DNA of 64,000 bases from Volvariella volvacea V23. Its lineage: Eukaryota > Basidiomycota > Agaricomycetes > Agaricales > Pluteaceae. The position numbers and the translations under genes were made by a program. How positions within the stretch are numbered: the stretch's first letter is position 1; the number at the start of each line of letters is the position of its first letter. Shown piece by piece: positions 9,535-20,722 of this stretch. The notes beneath the pieces are model-generated. The model was not told the origin of the DNA, made no database searches, and worked only from the letters and a program-made list of their open reading frames with translations. The stretch lies in the NCBI GenBank assembly GCA_000349905.1, contig KB722764.1:62001-126000 (forward strand), read 5' to 3'.

Positions 9535-11976
9535 CCATCAAGAGCTTAACGGAACAAATACGAAGGTCTAGCTCCACTCGATCACTGACCCTTTCTTCGT
9601 CATCTGATCTCCCTTAGACCCATTTATTCGTTTTGAAGGATGGGCTCGGAAGGATGAGGGTGAATTGATGGACTCCGGCGTCAGTTGGTCATCATTATAG
9701 TGTCCTTTTCTGCTATTTCACATTCAGTCTTCGGAGTATTGACCTAATCAAGGTATATGCATTGCAAACAAACGGGTGCCGGTGAATATGCTTGCAAGCA
9801 TGGAAATGTACCTGTGTATAATCAGAGCCTGGTCTTTGGAGCATGGGAGCACCATGATCCAAGTTCAATTAAACTAAGCGATATACCAATGAATGGCCAT
9901 TATTACACAGGAGTATACCTACCAATTAGGTACTCTTTCGCATCTCGGGTTGCAACAACGGAACTGTGAAAGTGACCTACAGAAAGAGATATAGAGGTCG
10001 TGTTTGAGAAGTGCCCTCCTGGAGCGCGTATGGTACGACCCCTTAGGAAACATAGTAATGGGGACTTTCCTCTCCTTCAGTGACGAAATGAATACCTTCA
10101 TAGTTACCTTATGTGTCTCTGTTGCGCAACCTTAGATCCATTGGAATAAATCGAATAATCTCTTTCCTAGTATCCCAAACACCCGGACCTCAAATTCAGA
10201 CTCAGTTACGCAGCCTTGAGCACATTGAAATAAACAACGCATGAAATCTGCAAATACACTGTCAAGAATTTTGACGAGTGGGATAGGTGGGTGAAGCATG
10301 AAGAATGTGAGTTCGTCGGTCAAAGATGCAACTTAAACCTGGAATATTGACATCGATTCATAGTGCATTTCATCTCCAGAGTAAGGCGATCACCTACCAC
10401 TTCGCAATAATCAAGTTCACTACCTCTCTCCTTAAAATATTCTTCCTGTGCATCTACACCAACCGCACGAACATAAGTGTAGGTGAGCATGGCATGATAA
10501 GAACAGATATCGAGGACAGCTGATCACGTTTCGCAGTCACCTCATGGCCAGTGCTTGACGAGCACTTCCAAATGCAGAAGTGATCATCAGTTGGACGTAT
10601 TTGTTCAAGATGCATTTAATTGTACCTGGGAAACCTTCATAAGGTGTGAATATAGTAGCGGGTGAAATACTGCCAATGATGTTCCCTGTTGCACATCGTG
10701 GTAATATGTGAGTTTGAACTTTGGAATCGATATTAAACCCCTGTGCAGAAGATAAGGAAGAATAACATAAGTAATACCGCCATTCGTTCGTGGGACTGTG
10801 TCCCTGGAGTGGGAGTGAAGTGCCATGATGGACCATATTTGCTCTTCAATATATGATGTCAGGTCGAGGCCATTTAAAGATGACGCACGATCACTAATGA
10901 TGCTTGAGACTCCAGAACGGTCCCTAGATCCCTGAAATATGATCAAATCGCGTAAGGCATTGTCGTCACTCAAACGATGGTGCGAGTGGATGAACGTCTT
11001 ATGTATTGCCTAAACGTTCTTTCAATCTAACCATTTTCTTGTGCGACACCCCCAGACGCGACGATAGGCATTAGCACCGTATTTAGTTAGTGTCTGTCCT
11101 AATGTACAGGTGAACCCATTCGGGCGCAGAGCGTGGCAGAGTGATGAGTCAATTTCAGCAGAGTTTGCATCCGAGGTTCCCAGGAGAAATGGCAAAGTAA
11201 CCCAAAAATTTCAATTAATGCGTCTCATCTCAAATAACCGCACAATCTCACTAGGTGTGTGAGAATTCGTTAGATTGATTTAGAGCACAGGACTCGGAGT
11301 TGTCCAGAACCATCATATGCTTGAACACGAGCGCATTTCCTCTGCAAAAGGATATCAACAAGCAGAGCAAACCAAAAAGATCTAGACAAGCCATTCAATC
11401 ATTAATGCCGTACTGATGTCCTATCGCAGCTATTAAGCATTCATGAGCGTACTGAGTGAGAGGTCGGCTTCGGGTGACTTGCACGATTAGAAAATTTTTC
11501 GATTGAATGACACGGGCCTGCAGAATGCAGCAACTTTCATATGCTGAAGAGGGATTGTCTGCGGTCGTCGTAACCGCAGACGTGTTTGTGTGGCCATGTG
11601 GTCCCGAGCTGGGCGTTAAAGCAAAACCGGCAAACTCCAGCACAACATCCAATTACCTCGAGTTACGACACAAAAACATTGGCTCGGTAGCTTGCAGTGG
11701 GTCCAGCCCATCGGATACCGCCTCAGCTTGGCACCCTCTGGGGTGCGGGGACTGAATAAGCAGGCCGCTGAAGACCTCATGGTGTGGTGGATTTGGGAGG
11801 GCCGTCTCACGAAGGGCTTAGAACAGTGTGTGCGAACAGTGGGTCATCTATTCAGAGTTCTGAGTACATAAGGATAGGCTAATACCCCAAAAGGAATTTG
11901 TATTGACCAAAAACGCATAATCATGCGGCTATTTACAAGGGAATAATTCCTTTGACGATCTGGATCAACGATACGG
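9535..11976. other. Gene-free stretch of 2.4 kb
   Basis: I recognise no gene. Minus-strand frames at 10605-10973 and 10537-10836 are the longest and partly protein-like, but they overlap in different frames and have no family motif. A degenerate gene remnant is possible. Confidence 0.35.
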
Positions 11977-12547
11977 TTACGACGCATATAATGCAAATCG
12001 TGGGCTGGCGGCGAATACTTGGTCCCAGTTCCTATATTGACGGACATGTAAGTGTGGTCTCGACATATCTAGGTAGATGTGACTCACGAAGAATTGACGG
12101 CGTAAAGGATGTAATCGTCCCTTTAACGAACCAATCAGCACTCCAATCGCCCACCCGGGATATTGCGTGACAAGGCGAGGCACACCTTGGCTTAAGGCTT
12201 GACGATAGCTTCACCGTCACTTTGCCCAACTTTGGGTCGATCCGTTCCCCCAGGTTTTGATACAGGACGAACGCCTGGGTTGCGCTCATGAGGAAGAGGT
12301 TCCAGGTCGCTGGATCACCTTGCTGGTTTGACCATACAATATCGGTGGTTGCCCCTATCACGGGAGTCGAAGGTGCGGATAACTTGAGGGCAGTTACGGC
12401 CGATGAGGCCACCGCCAGGAGTGCCGTGATTGAAAGTGAAACGTTATTTCTATGGAGGTGGGAGTGGGTTAGAAATGGATAGATCCAAGTCTGGAGAATG
12501 AAACATAGGGACCCTGATGAGGACATTCACCCGGGAAAGAAACGCAT
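11977..12547 (-). CDS. Kre9/Knh1-like small secreted protein, copy 4
   Basis: Minus-strand exons are 12547-12531 (17 nt), 12449-12186, 12120-12088 and 12031-11977, giving 122 aa. The start MRFFPGNNVSLSITALLAVA forms a signal peptide. The module has APSTPVIGATTDIVW, WNLFLMSATQAF, DDYILYAVNSSN and WDQVFAASPRFALYAS, very close to copy 3. Exon 2 is 6 nt longer than in copies 1 and 3; exons 1, 3 and 4 are the same size. Like its relatives it lacks a Ser/Thr-rich tail. Secretion is well supported; a cell-wall role is inferred from the family. Confidence 0.78.
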
Positions 12548-12615
12548 TTTCAATGCAGTCTTAAAGCTGGGAGACGACTTAAACGGACATCCGAGCTCGG
12601 GGTACGTGTACTGCC

Positions 12616-12674
12616 TTTATACCACAACAGCATGTTGAGTCCACGTCACAGAAGCACGTATTGGTATAACTTCG
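12616..12674 (-). promoter_or_regulatory. Promoter motifs of KNH copy 4 shared with copy 3
   Basis: The minus strand carries GTTGTGGTATAAAGG (12628-12614), about 70 nt before the ATG, and CGAAGTTATACCAA (12674-12661). Both are near-copies of the motifs upstream of copy 3. Confidence 0.5.
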
Positions 12675-13450
12675 GGTTCAGCACTCTTACCAATGGCTCA
12701 AGAAAACGAGCAGAGTTCTAGAGCCCATTCAATCGCTGTTCTCATACACGCCATATGACTTCAGATTGGATTCTTATATTTCCCTGAAAGTGCCGACTCG
12801 GAAGAATCGGTGCGAGTTAGCGGACCCGGGCTCTTTTAACCGTTTTTATAGCCTTACTTTCCGTTCCACCCGCATTCTGGGGTACTATGAAGACTGCTAT
12901 GCGGACACTGGAAGGACGATCGCTCGCGGATAGCGGTAAAATGCACAGTAATGGAGGCACCCGCGACCCTTGCTCTGCCACATCACGTGGGTGACATGAC
13001 CACACTACGCGCGGAATTTACGCAATTGCACTTTGACCCTCCATAACGCGATTCCGTGGTTTCCCTTTTCACGCCCTCGGCCCTCTCGAACTCGATGCAT
13101 CTTCCATTATGCCGGATAGAAGGCGACGTAAATCAACTGGCATTGAAACAATTTGGGGAGTTGATTTGGGCATGCACGCAGGTCAGCACAGCGTCGTGTA
13201 TCACTGGAAGCACGTACTGGAGATCTCAATGCAGCTTGCTCTGAACATAAATGGAATAGCCAACTGCAAGCAGTGTGAGGCTTAGCTCGGTTTCAGATAA
13301 CTCGCTTTAATGTAGGTTTCCCAACGGTACCAGTGCTGAGGTGATTAACATTAACTACACAGCACGAGGCGCAATGGGTGCTATACTTAAGTGCGTTCAG
13401 GACCAAGGCATGAACAGCAAGAATCGCCCATCCCATTAACTCCTTTCAAC
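12675..13450. other. Gene-free stretch
   Basis: This is the space between the divergent KNH copy 4 and the secreted-protein gene. It presumably holds both promoters; I see no further structure. Confidence 0.4.
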
Positions 13451-13966
13451 ATGTTCTTGAAGACCTTGTTCTTCCTGTTCTTCCTTACTCGGGGCATCCT
13501 CGCCTTACTAGCGTTCCCAAATCTGCATACGGCATCACCAACAGCCCCCGATTTTTCGGCTTCGCCACCCTCTCCCTCGTCACAGATAACCCCTGCAGTC
13601 ACATTACCAATTATCGCTGGTCCCGCCCCAACTCCTGAGATCACCAGCTCTCCACCACCCAATCCAGCCTCGCCTGGCTCCAGGCTTAGCCTATCCCCAT
13701 CGAAAGTTGACGATGACGACGAGTTACCTGTTATGGAGCACCCAATACCGTTCTTCGTGTCGATTCCGGCTGTCACTCAAACTCACGCAGTCCCGCCTCA
13801 GGATACTCCGCTCAGGCGGATCAAACTTCCTTGCTATAGCTGCGATTTATATCTCTTCACTGGTACACAAAGTGTGCCTGCAGACTCTGGCACTTCACCA
13901 TTACCAACGCGCCCTCCCATGCCCAATTATCCTGCAAACGACTTCCCGTCGTTTGCTTGGAATTGA
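13451..13966 (+). CDS. Small secreted Pro/Ser-rich protein
   Basis: From ATG 13451 an uninterrupted frame gives 171 aa. The N-terminus MFLKTLFFLFFLTRGILALLA is strongly hydrophobic, a signal peptide or signal anchor. Residues about 25-110 are rich in Pro, Ser, Thr and Ala (PPSPSS, SPPPNPASPGS), a likely disordered and O-glycosylated part, followed by an acidic DDDD run. Near residues 128-131 there is a CYSC pair. No known family is recognised. The low-complexity bias also keeps the opposite strand open (13776-13387), but the signal peptide favours the plus frame. The function is unknown; its size and composition fit a small secreted protein of the wall or extracellular space. Confidence 0.5.
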   Translation: MFLKTLFFLFFLTRGILALLAFPNLHTASPTAPDFSASPPSPSSQITPAVTLPIIAGPAPTPEITSSPPPNPASPGSRLSLSPSKVDDDDELPVMEHPIPFFVSIPAVTQTHAVPPQDTPLRRIKLPCYSCDLYLFTGTQSVPADSGTSPLPTRPPMPNYPANDFPSFAWN

Positions 13967-14517
13967 CTCTCGTGGAACCGAGACGCTGTTCTCCTTCCAG
14001 GTGGACATCCTTATTCCAACTTCTATCCAGACCCTCGCCTCGCCTATAGACAGGCGAACAAAAACTTGATCAAGGCACTCAGGACACAACTCTATGTCTC
14101 CCATACATATGCACGTCGCCAAAACTCAATCACAGTCTATACATTTCGTCTCTGGACTTTCGACTTTGCATAACTCGTTATCCCTGCTTAACTTATTCTC
14201 TTGTTATAGGAATCCCGTTTCATTATGTCCCATCTCTGGGAATTGTGGCCATATGTGTCTCTCCTTGTAGACTCAAACTCCGTTTTTGTAGACCATGCAA
14301 CTTTGTATAGTAGCTCCAATTGAATTTCATCTCGCATTTCTGTGCTGTGGGGTACTGCCCGAAAAGGCAATGCGTGTCACGCATTCACTACAGAACAGGT
14401 GTTCGTCTTTTGATTCCTCCACACCATCATCCATCCGCTTGCATTTCCTTTGTCCATTGATATGAGCATATATCGTGGCAATTGAAGGTAGGGAGGCATA
14501 CTAATGCGACTTGATGG

Positions 14518-15260
14518 ATGAGCACAAACACGAAGTCCAAGAACCGTTTGGGGTTCGACACCAATGTTGACCGACTACCACGAGTTAAGGGATTTGAGAG
14601 TGCAATGCGGGCACTTGGGTCCAACATTAGGAAAGTTTACGTGCTGAAGCTGTTGAAGGACACGATCAAAACAACGAGAACATGCTGCATCTTGAAGGTT
14701 TTGCGAAGATAAGTGAGCCCGTATGTTTTGCTGTTGCATGGCTGTGGCTGCTTCTCTCGAGCCCCGTCTTGGTCACTGGATGACCCTTTCGACTGGCTGA
14801 AGAGATGGAGGCCTTGAAAGTCTGCGATTTTTTTCCTCAGATCCTCCTCCAGCGCGCTACGTGTTGCAGAGACACGAATGATAACCTGGAAACTTTAGTA
14901 GATTTTTCGATTTTTTGAAATTCTAATCCATGCATCTCTCGCGCTGACAGAGTATACTATTTCTCAGCCATGAAACAGCAACGTCAATGCGACCCATCAG
15001 ACGAAATTAGGACAGTCTTCCAGCTGTTCGACGACGACTGGGCAGGGAATGCTTGGTCAAAGATCTGAGCGTAGATAAAGAGTTAGAGATATACTGGAGG
15101 GCGAAGAGCTGTACCTGCCCCCCTTCTCTCCCACCTCAATGCCATTAGCGGCGATGAAACAAGAGTGCTTCCGAACTATGACAGGCGGCGCGTCACCTGC
15201 GTGTAGAACTTTGTCATCACCGCTTCCAACCACCGTGGATCACCCTCCTGGGCCTGAGGT
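14518..15260 (+). pseudogene. Decayed copy of the centrin (CDC31) gene
   Basis: The stretch aligns as DNA with the intact centrin gene at 17334-18191. Shared runs include atgagca-aaacacgaa, gactaccacgag, gcaatgcgggc and ttttgcgaagataagtgag, the last being the first exon-intron border. A second block (about 14970-15110) matches exon 2: GACCCATCAGACGAAATTAGGA and CTGTTCGACGACGACTGG. A weaker third block (about 15175-15260) matches the gene's 3' end and untranslated region. Small deletions shift the frame inside the first EF-hand, and exon 2 ends early in TGA after GNAWSKI. Introns are kept, so this is a segmental (not retro-) copy. It is non-functional as a centrin. Confidence 0.8.
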
Positions 15261-17333
15261 CTGGTCCCCTACAGGTTCTTTTGGAACTCATCCTACCAAT
15301 CAATAACGCGACTCCACGCATCCCGGCCATTGCGAACCTCCTGTAGCTCGTCTCCTTACCGTTATCCATTCATTCCTCTTGGTCCTCCTGATGTCACTTC
15401 TTTTGGGTTCACCGCACGGCCAAATTGCTCCCTCGCTACCGACGAGTATTATGAGGGATGCTATACGCGACGTCCGTGGATGGCGGTATATCACGTAGTC
15501 GAAGTGCGTGAACTCATTCATTACTGCACGCGATCGCCTGGCGTGAGACACAAAGCTAACGCTTGAATGATCGCACAGCCATTTGGCTGTTGACGCGAAT
15601 CTATGCCATCACATTTTTCACCTTTGACGCTCATATCTCAAGACAGATATACCTTTCATGTCAAACAGGGCCCGACGTGCGCAATATCACCAAAAGTGGT
15701 GGAGGGCTGATAATGATCCAGCATGTGTATTAACATCGTGCCTTGCTATTGTTAAAGCGGGCTTGCGACGTACAATACTTGCACACAAATGGTATAGCTC
15801 TCCCGCATGGAGTTTGTTGTCAAGTTTGGTTGTAGATGGATCGAGGGAAGCTCGCTTCAACATACATAGGCTATGTCGGGTTCCCAGTTGCGCCGACAAG
15901 ATGCTATGTAAGTCAATATATGGTGGGTTGATTGGGATACTAACGGGCGCAGAGGTAGAAAACAGAGGCACTGGCTCCATCACTCATTTTTGCTGTGCTC
16001 TTTGAATTTTTCTTCGTTCTATCCACGGCACCTTTGTCCCACTAGTGTTATCCAACATGCATGCACTAACCAGCGGTTCGAAACAGTCATTCAGATCCAC
16101 CCCACTTTTATTACGGTTGTCGTTCGCCACCACATCATTAAGCACAGCTCAATCCTTGCACTATTTTTCCCCGCATCCGATCCTCAGACCGTACTGTGTC
16201 AATTACACCTGGGGAATCCCGTCAGGATTTGGGCTTGACGATGGCTATGAAATACCATGTATGTATGCGATACTTATGGAACCTCAGCTGCGATTTAAAC
16301 ACTTGCAGTCTCACACTGCTTTATTGAATTCAAACTGCACACCATAGTCCACCTGCCACCTCTCCCGATAGGTACACCAATATACAATCTTCGGAGGTGA
16401 AGCCCGTTCTTTTCGAGTTTCGAGCTGACTGTCGTGAGCTGGGATTACCTTTCCCAGCTAACCCCTTCCCGTCAACATTCATTCTGGGGAATTTCCCCTT
16501 TCGTGCTTTGTGCGTGCTGGCTTGTTGGCCTGATTACCCTCTAGACCGAAAACTCGAACCTTATCTGAATCTGCCCAGCTATAACGCCTTCTCTACCTAA
16601 TGTATGTATTCATCTAATAAGATGAGATTTGGGTGTGATTTATTTATTTAATGCGTTGTTTCTTTTGCATTTGTAGCTATGCATTTCACCCTATAGTTCA
16701 ACTACCATTTGTTGTTAATTTGTGAAATATATGATTGTGTGCCCAAATCGCTTTTTGTATTCCATATTCATGGAAAACATTAGTTCTTGTCTTTTCCGAT
16801 CTATCATCACTTGATTCTCACCGTCATCAATTTTCACCTTTATTTATCGGATTGATTCAAGCAACCAGCCCATCCTTGTACAAACTCAAATCATCCAAAT
16901 AAATAAATTCAGCCAACATTTGAAAGATTTATTAAAGTAACTGTCAACTGAATATATACAGCAAGTGCTTATCCGATGAGCACCATCAACCATCGCGTTA
17001 GTGCTATAATTAGGACTGCGAGTGCTATTTATCCTTGTGGTTAAATGCTCAAGCCTGAGAATAGAGAGGCTGTAAAACCCTAAGACGAAATACGATAGCT
17101 TAAGTACTCTGCCTTACGACGCCTGAGCTTGGAAAATAGAGTTAAGCGATTCCATGCCTTAATTCCGTTATTATGTCGCGTATCGTGTTTCTGAGCGTTA
17201 TCCCGGTGCGTTTGATGGTGTCACTACAAACGCGTCGTGTGACACAGTGTCACGCGTGTCACAGGAAACACGCTTTCACCCTCACACCAACGCCCACGCC
17301 CATCTTCTTCATTGTACTCCCATCCCTCTCAAA
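15261..17333. other. Gene-free stretch between centrin pseudogene and centrin
   Basis: I recognise no gene. A plus-strand frame at 16045-16347 (100 aa) lacks any motif. The part from about 16600 to 16990 is AT-rich. The last few hundred bases should contain the centrin promoter. Confidence 0.4.
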
Positions 17334-18191
17334 ATGACTAGTCTCTACTCTCACAAGCCCAAACGACGAGCTCAACCAAGACGTGACCTGACAGATGAGC
17401 AGAAACACGAAATCAAAGAAGCGTTCGAGCTATTCGACACGGACAAGGACGGATTGATTGACTACCACGAGCTGAGAGTCGCGATGCGGGCGTTGGGGTT
17501 TGATGTCAAGAAAGCGGACGTGTTGAAGCTGCTGAGAGACCATGATCAGAAGAATGAGAATATGATGGACTTTGATAGTTTTGCGAAGATAAGTGAGTTC
17601 GCGTTTTCTTTTTCTTTTCATGCTTTCTATTGTTGGGCATCTTTGGCCCGAATTGCTACGGCTCGAGCATTGGTCCTGTTAGAGGTGTTGGGGTGGGTTT
17701 GTGGAGTGGCAGGAGGGAGGATGGGAGCGTTGGCAAATCCGCGCCTTTTCTCCCTGGTCCTCTTGACGCGCCATGACGCGTCAGAAGGACGCGAAACCCT
17801 ATCTAGCAACTTCCAATGTCGAATTTTATAATTTCGTCGAAATTTCATCTTGTACTTCTTGTACTGACGGAATTCGTTGTCTCGTTCATGAAACAGTGAC
17901 AGACATGATCCTACAACGCGACCCAATGGAGGAAATTAGGAGAGCGTTCCAACTGTTCGATGATGACCGGACAGGGAAGATATCATTGAAGAACCTGAGA
18001 CGCGTGGCTAAAGAGATTGGCGATAGGCTGGAGGACGAAGAGCTGTGCGTGCCACTTTACTCGCCTCATGTATCCGATATGAACTGACCGTAATATCTTT
18101 CAGACAAGCCATGATTGACGAGTTTGATCTGGATCACGACGGGGAGATCAACGAGCAGGAGTTCTTCCAGATTATGACAGACGATGCATAA
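17334..18191 (+). CDS. CDC31: Centrin (Cdc31-type EF-hand protein)
   Basis: Three exons (17334-17592, 17897-18044, 18104-18191) splice in phase to 164 aa, the normal centrin length. After a basic N-terminus ([20 protein letters not shown]) come four EF-hands. EF1 at residues 35-46 is canonical ([12 protein letters not shown]). EF2 at about 69-82 is degenerate. EF3 at 108-119 ([12 protein letters not shown]) lacks the final acidic ligand, as usual in Cdc31. EF4 at 144-155 ([12 protein letters not shown]) is canonical. The protein ends in FFQIMTDDA. Centrin is the calcium-binding protein of the spindle pole body, where it binds Sfi1-type repeats and is needed for duplication; it also serves in mRNA export and nucleotide-excision repair complexes. 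A decayed copy lies 2.3 kb upstream. Confidence 0.93.
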
Positions 18192-18806
18192 TCCTGACTT
18201 GGAGTGCCATACAAGCAAAGAGCTTCCGCTGTTGCTGCTGCCATCTACCGTGGACCCCTGGCCTCAAGAACCTTCCCCCACTCGTAGTTCTCTGGCGACT
18301 ATGTTTTACCTACTAAAACTACACTCCATACGCTTCCTGGCGGTGGCGCATTCTTCGATCTTGTTTCCAACCTTCAGTCCACCCATACGCTTTCTTTCCC
18401 ACTCCTGATGGTATCTCTAGGTTTAATGTATGGCCAATAGTCTTGTTGCTCTCTCTTCGTCTGCCTTACACAGCCGTTGTTTTGTCAGCCCTTGTAAGAT
18501 AATATACCACAGGGTATCATAGATTTCTATCCCACATCTCGAGATTTCGTTAAGATTATGGGCAAATAAGTCTGTGAGTTGGTACCTGCACCCGTATGTG
18601 CTCCACAGGGAGCGTCACAGCAAGCGCCAAGGTGTGGACAGGATGCATGCTTGGCAATTGCAAATGAGACACTTGGCGACTGTCCCCATTCCTATTTCTT
18701 TCAAGTTCTTACCAACACCATCAACCGTCTGGTGTCAATTTGAAGGTGACCCAGTCTACGACGACCTCTGCTCTTGACCATCACCCTTGTCATCGTCTAG
18801 ATTAGC
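18192..18806. other. Intergenic stretch between centrin and PL14 gene
   Basis: It should hold the centrin 3' end and the promoter of the next gene. I see no gene in it. Confidence 0.4.
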
Positions 18807-20087
18807 ATGCAATCTCTTCGGCACGATCTGATCCCAGTCTCAAACTTCTCCGTCGGTTTCTCGACCTGCGAGATCTTCAAAGACGACAGAGCTAGGGATG
18901 CGCGTGTTCGGTATGTGAAATTGGATGACAAGCTATTGGGTGTGCATAGGCTCGTCAAGTCGCAGAGATCGCATAATCTCGTGCACCCGCCAAAGCCGAC
19001 GGAGGAGCCGAACGATCAGGCTGCCAGTACTAGTTCTGCAAGAGCGACTAGTTCTAACCCTCCACCTCCACCTTTGCCCCTCCCAACACAAGCTTGGGAG
19101 GCGGTTTATCCGAAGGGGAGCATCAACCCGGGCTCTTCCATTCCTGGAGGATTTGGGTTCTATATGAGTGGAGAAGAGGAATTTAGGAAGGTCCTTGCTG
19201 GTGCTAATGGAGCGGGGGATGAGGCCGTGATGAGTTATAGAGTTATGTTTGAGAAAGGGTGGGAGTGGAGGAAAGGTGGGAAGTTGCCTGGGATATGTGA
19301 GTTGTAAGGTTAGTCGCTGCGCAGGAGAGCACTGATTGGTGTGTATAGTCGGGGGAGTTGGCGATTTGGCGTATGGATGTACGGGTGGGAGAAAGGAGAA
19401 GAGGTGTACATGTTTTGATGTACGCCTTATGTGGAGGTCAGTTCAAGCCAGCCCTCGTGAAGCTCATCTATACTATAGGCGCTGACGCGTAATTCTTTAC
19501 TGGCACAACTAATAGAGCTAACGGTGAAGGTGAACTGTACACCTATCTTCCCTTAACGGACAACAACAGAACTCAGCAACTCAAAGTCCCGCCATACTCA
19601 AAACAAAATGGAGATTATGGGTTTTCGGTGGGGCGAGGAGCGTTCTCGTTCCGGAATGCGGTTGGGAGCTGGATGAGTGTTGCATTGAGGGTGAAGATGA
19701 ATGAGGTTGGGAAGGAGGATGGGGAGCTGCAGCTTTGGGTTGATGGGAAGAGTGTTATTGAAGTTACGGGGTTGACGTTGAGGGAGGCACCTGGGGAATG
19801 TAAGGGTGGTGTTGGTGGCGTGGGTGAGGGGGCTGCGATGGCGACGGTGACGGCGACTACTGACGAGGGTGTGGATGCACAGGCGAAAATTAAGGGAATG
19901 CACTTTCAGACTTTCTTTGGTGGTGAGTTGGAGCTGCGCTTCTCTCCTTGGCAAGGGAGATTGGGAGCGGGCTGTGTGGCTGACTGTTTCCACGTTTTCT
20001 GTAGGACATGAGGAGGAGTGGGCGTCACCCAAAGACCAGAAAGCGTGGTTCGCTGATATTACGGGAGTCGTCGTTCGGCATGGTTGA
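18807..20087 (+). CDS. Polysaccharide lyase family 14-like protein
   Basis: Four exons (18807-19296, 19349-19436, 19516-19922, 20005-20087) join in phase to 355 aa. The core runs from about residue 113: GGFGFYMSG, then VMSYRVMFEKGWEWRKGGKLPG at the first splice site, IFGGVGDLAYGCTGG, DVRLMW, ELYTYLP and, near the end, MHFQTFFGG and WASPKDQKAWFADITG. The (K)GGKLPG(I/L)xGG block and the terminal HFQTFFGG-type strand are typical of PL14-like fungal proteins, which cleave or bind uronic-acid polymers. No signal peptide is seen: the N-terminus MQSLRHDLIPVSNF leads straight into the domain, although most family members are secreted. Residues 75-95 are a Ser/Pro-rich linker (NPPPPPLPLPT). Catalysis and substrate are not shown by sequence alone. 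Confidence 0.75.
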
Positions 20088-20649
20088 TCTCAATACTCTC
20101 TGGGCTTGTTGCTCAGTCTCTTCAGAATGAAGTTAACGAACTCAATGTAAAGGAATGGAGGTCGGAGTGGTCTTTGTACGGAAATTGTTTCGTTCTTTTT
20201 CATCGTTACCTCGATTTACAACAGGACTCAAGGCTCTACATATTTGCATATCGTCACCATAATCCCTGCTTTTGCACATGTGCGACAGCTCGGACATTGG
20301 ACAAATGAACAAGTCGAAGTTTGGAACCCCAATTACGTGTACACGCGAGCCATCGCTTTCGATTGTCCCCTTCTCTCTCATCTGCTCAGATACTATTCCT
20401 CAACAAGGAGTCAATCGAACTATTCTGTGTCTTGGGAAAGATTTTCTCACCACGTAATTCGAATCAAATCCTACAAGTACCTGGTGATCTCTTAATAAAG
20501 CCGATATACAGGTCCAGTCCGTATCTAAGCTCATAACGTTCCGGCATCAGGAAGCCTAAGTTGCTGCGGCGCAGTGGAGCGAGCCTACGCGGTAAACGAT
20601 TAGCAATGCACCCTAGTACACATAAGAATGATTATGGCAAGCAAGTGGG

Positions 20650-20656
20650 TATAAAT
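20650..20656 (+). promoter_or_regulatory. TATA-like box of membrane-protein copy A
   Basis: TATAAAT lies 67 nt before the ATG at 20723. Copy B has TATAAAA at 23510-23516 in the corresponding place. Confidence 0.4.
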
Positions 20657-20722
20657 CAAGCAAACGCAAGCGCCCTCGAAAAATAAAGATATCCTTGAGC
20701 TGGCAGCTATCATTCGTCTCCA

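Noticed and set aside
13391..13451. Start of the secreted protein at GTG 13391
   Set aside because: Nuclear fungal genes start with ATG, and the signal peptide begins exactly at ATG 13451.
14518..14712. A second functional EF-hand gene
   Set aside because: The calcium loops are destroyed by deletions and the exon 2 block ends in a stop, so it is a relic of centrin.
16045..16347. A 100-residue frame upstream of centrin
   Set aside because: No motif, no splice support and average composition; it overlaps other frames of similar length.
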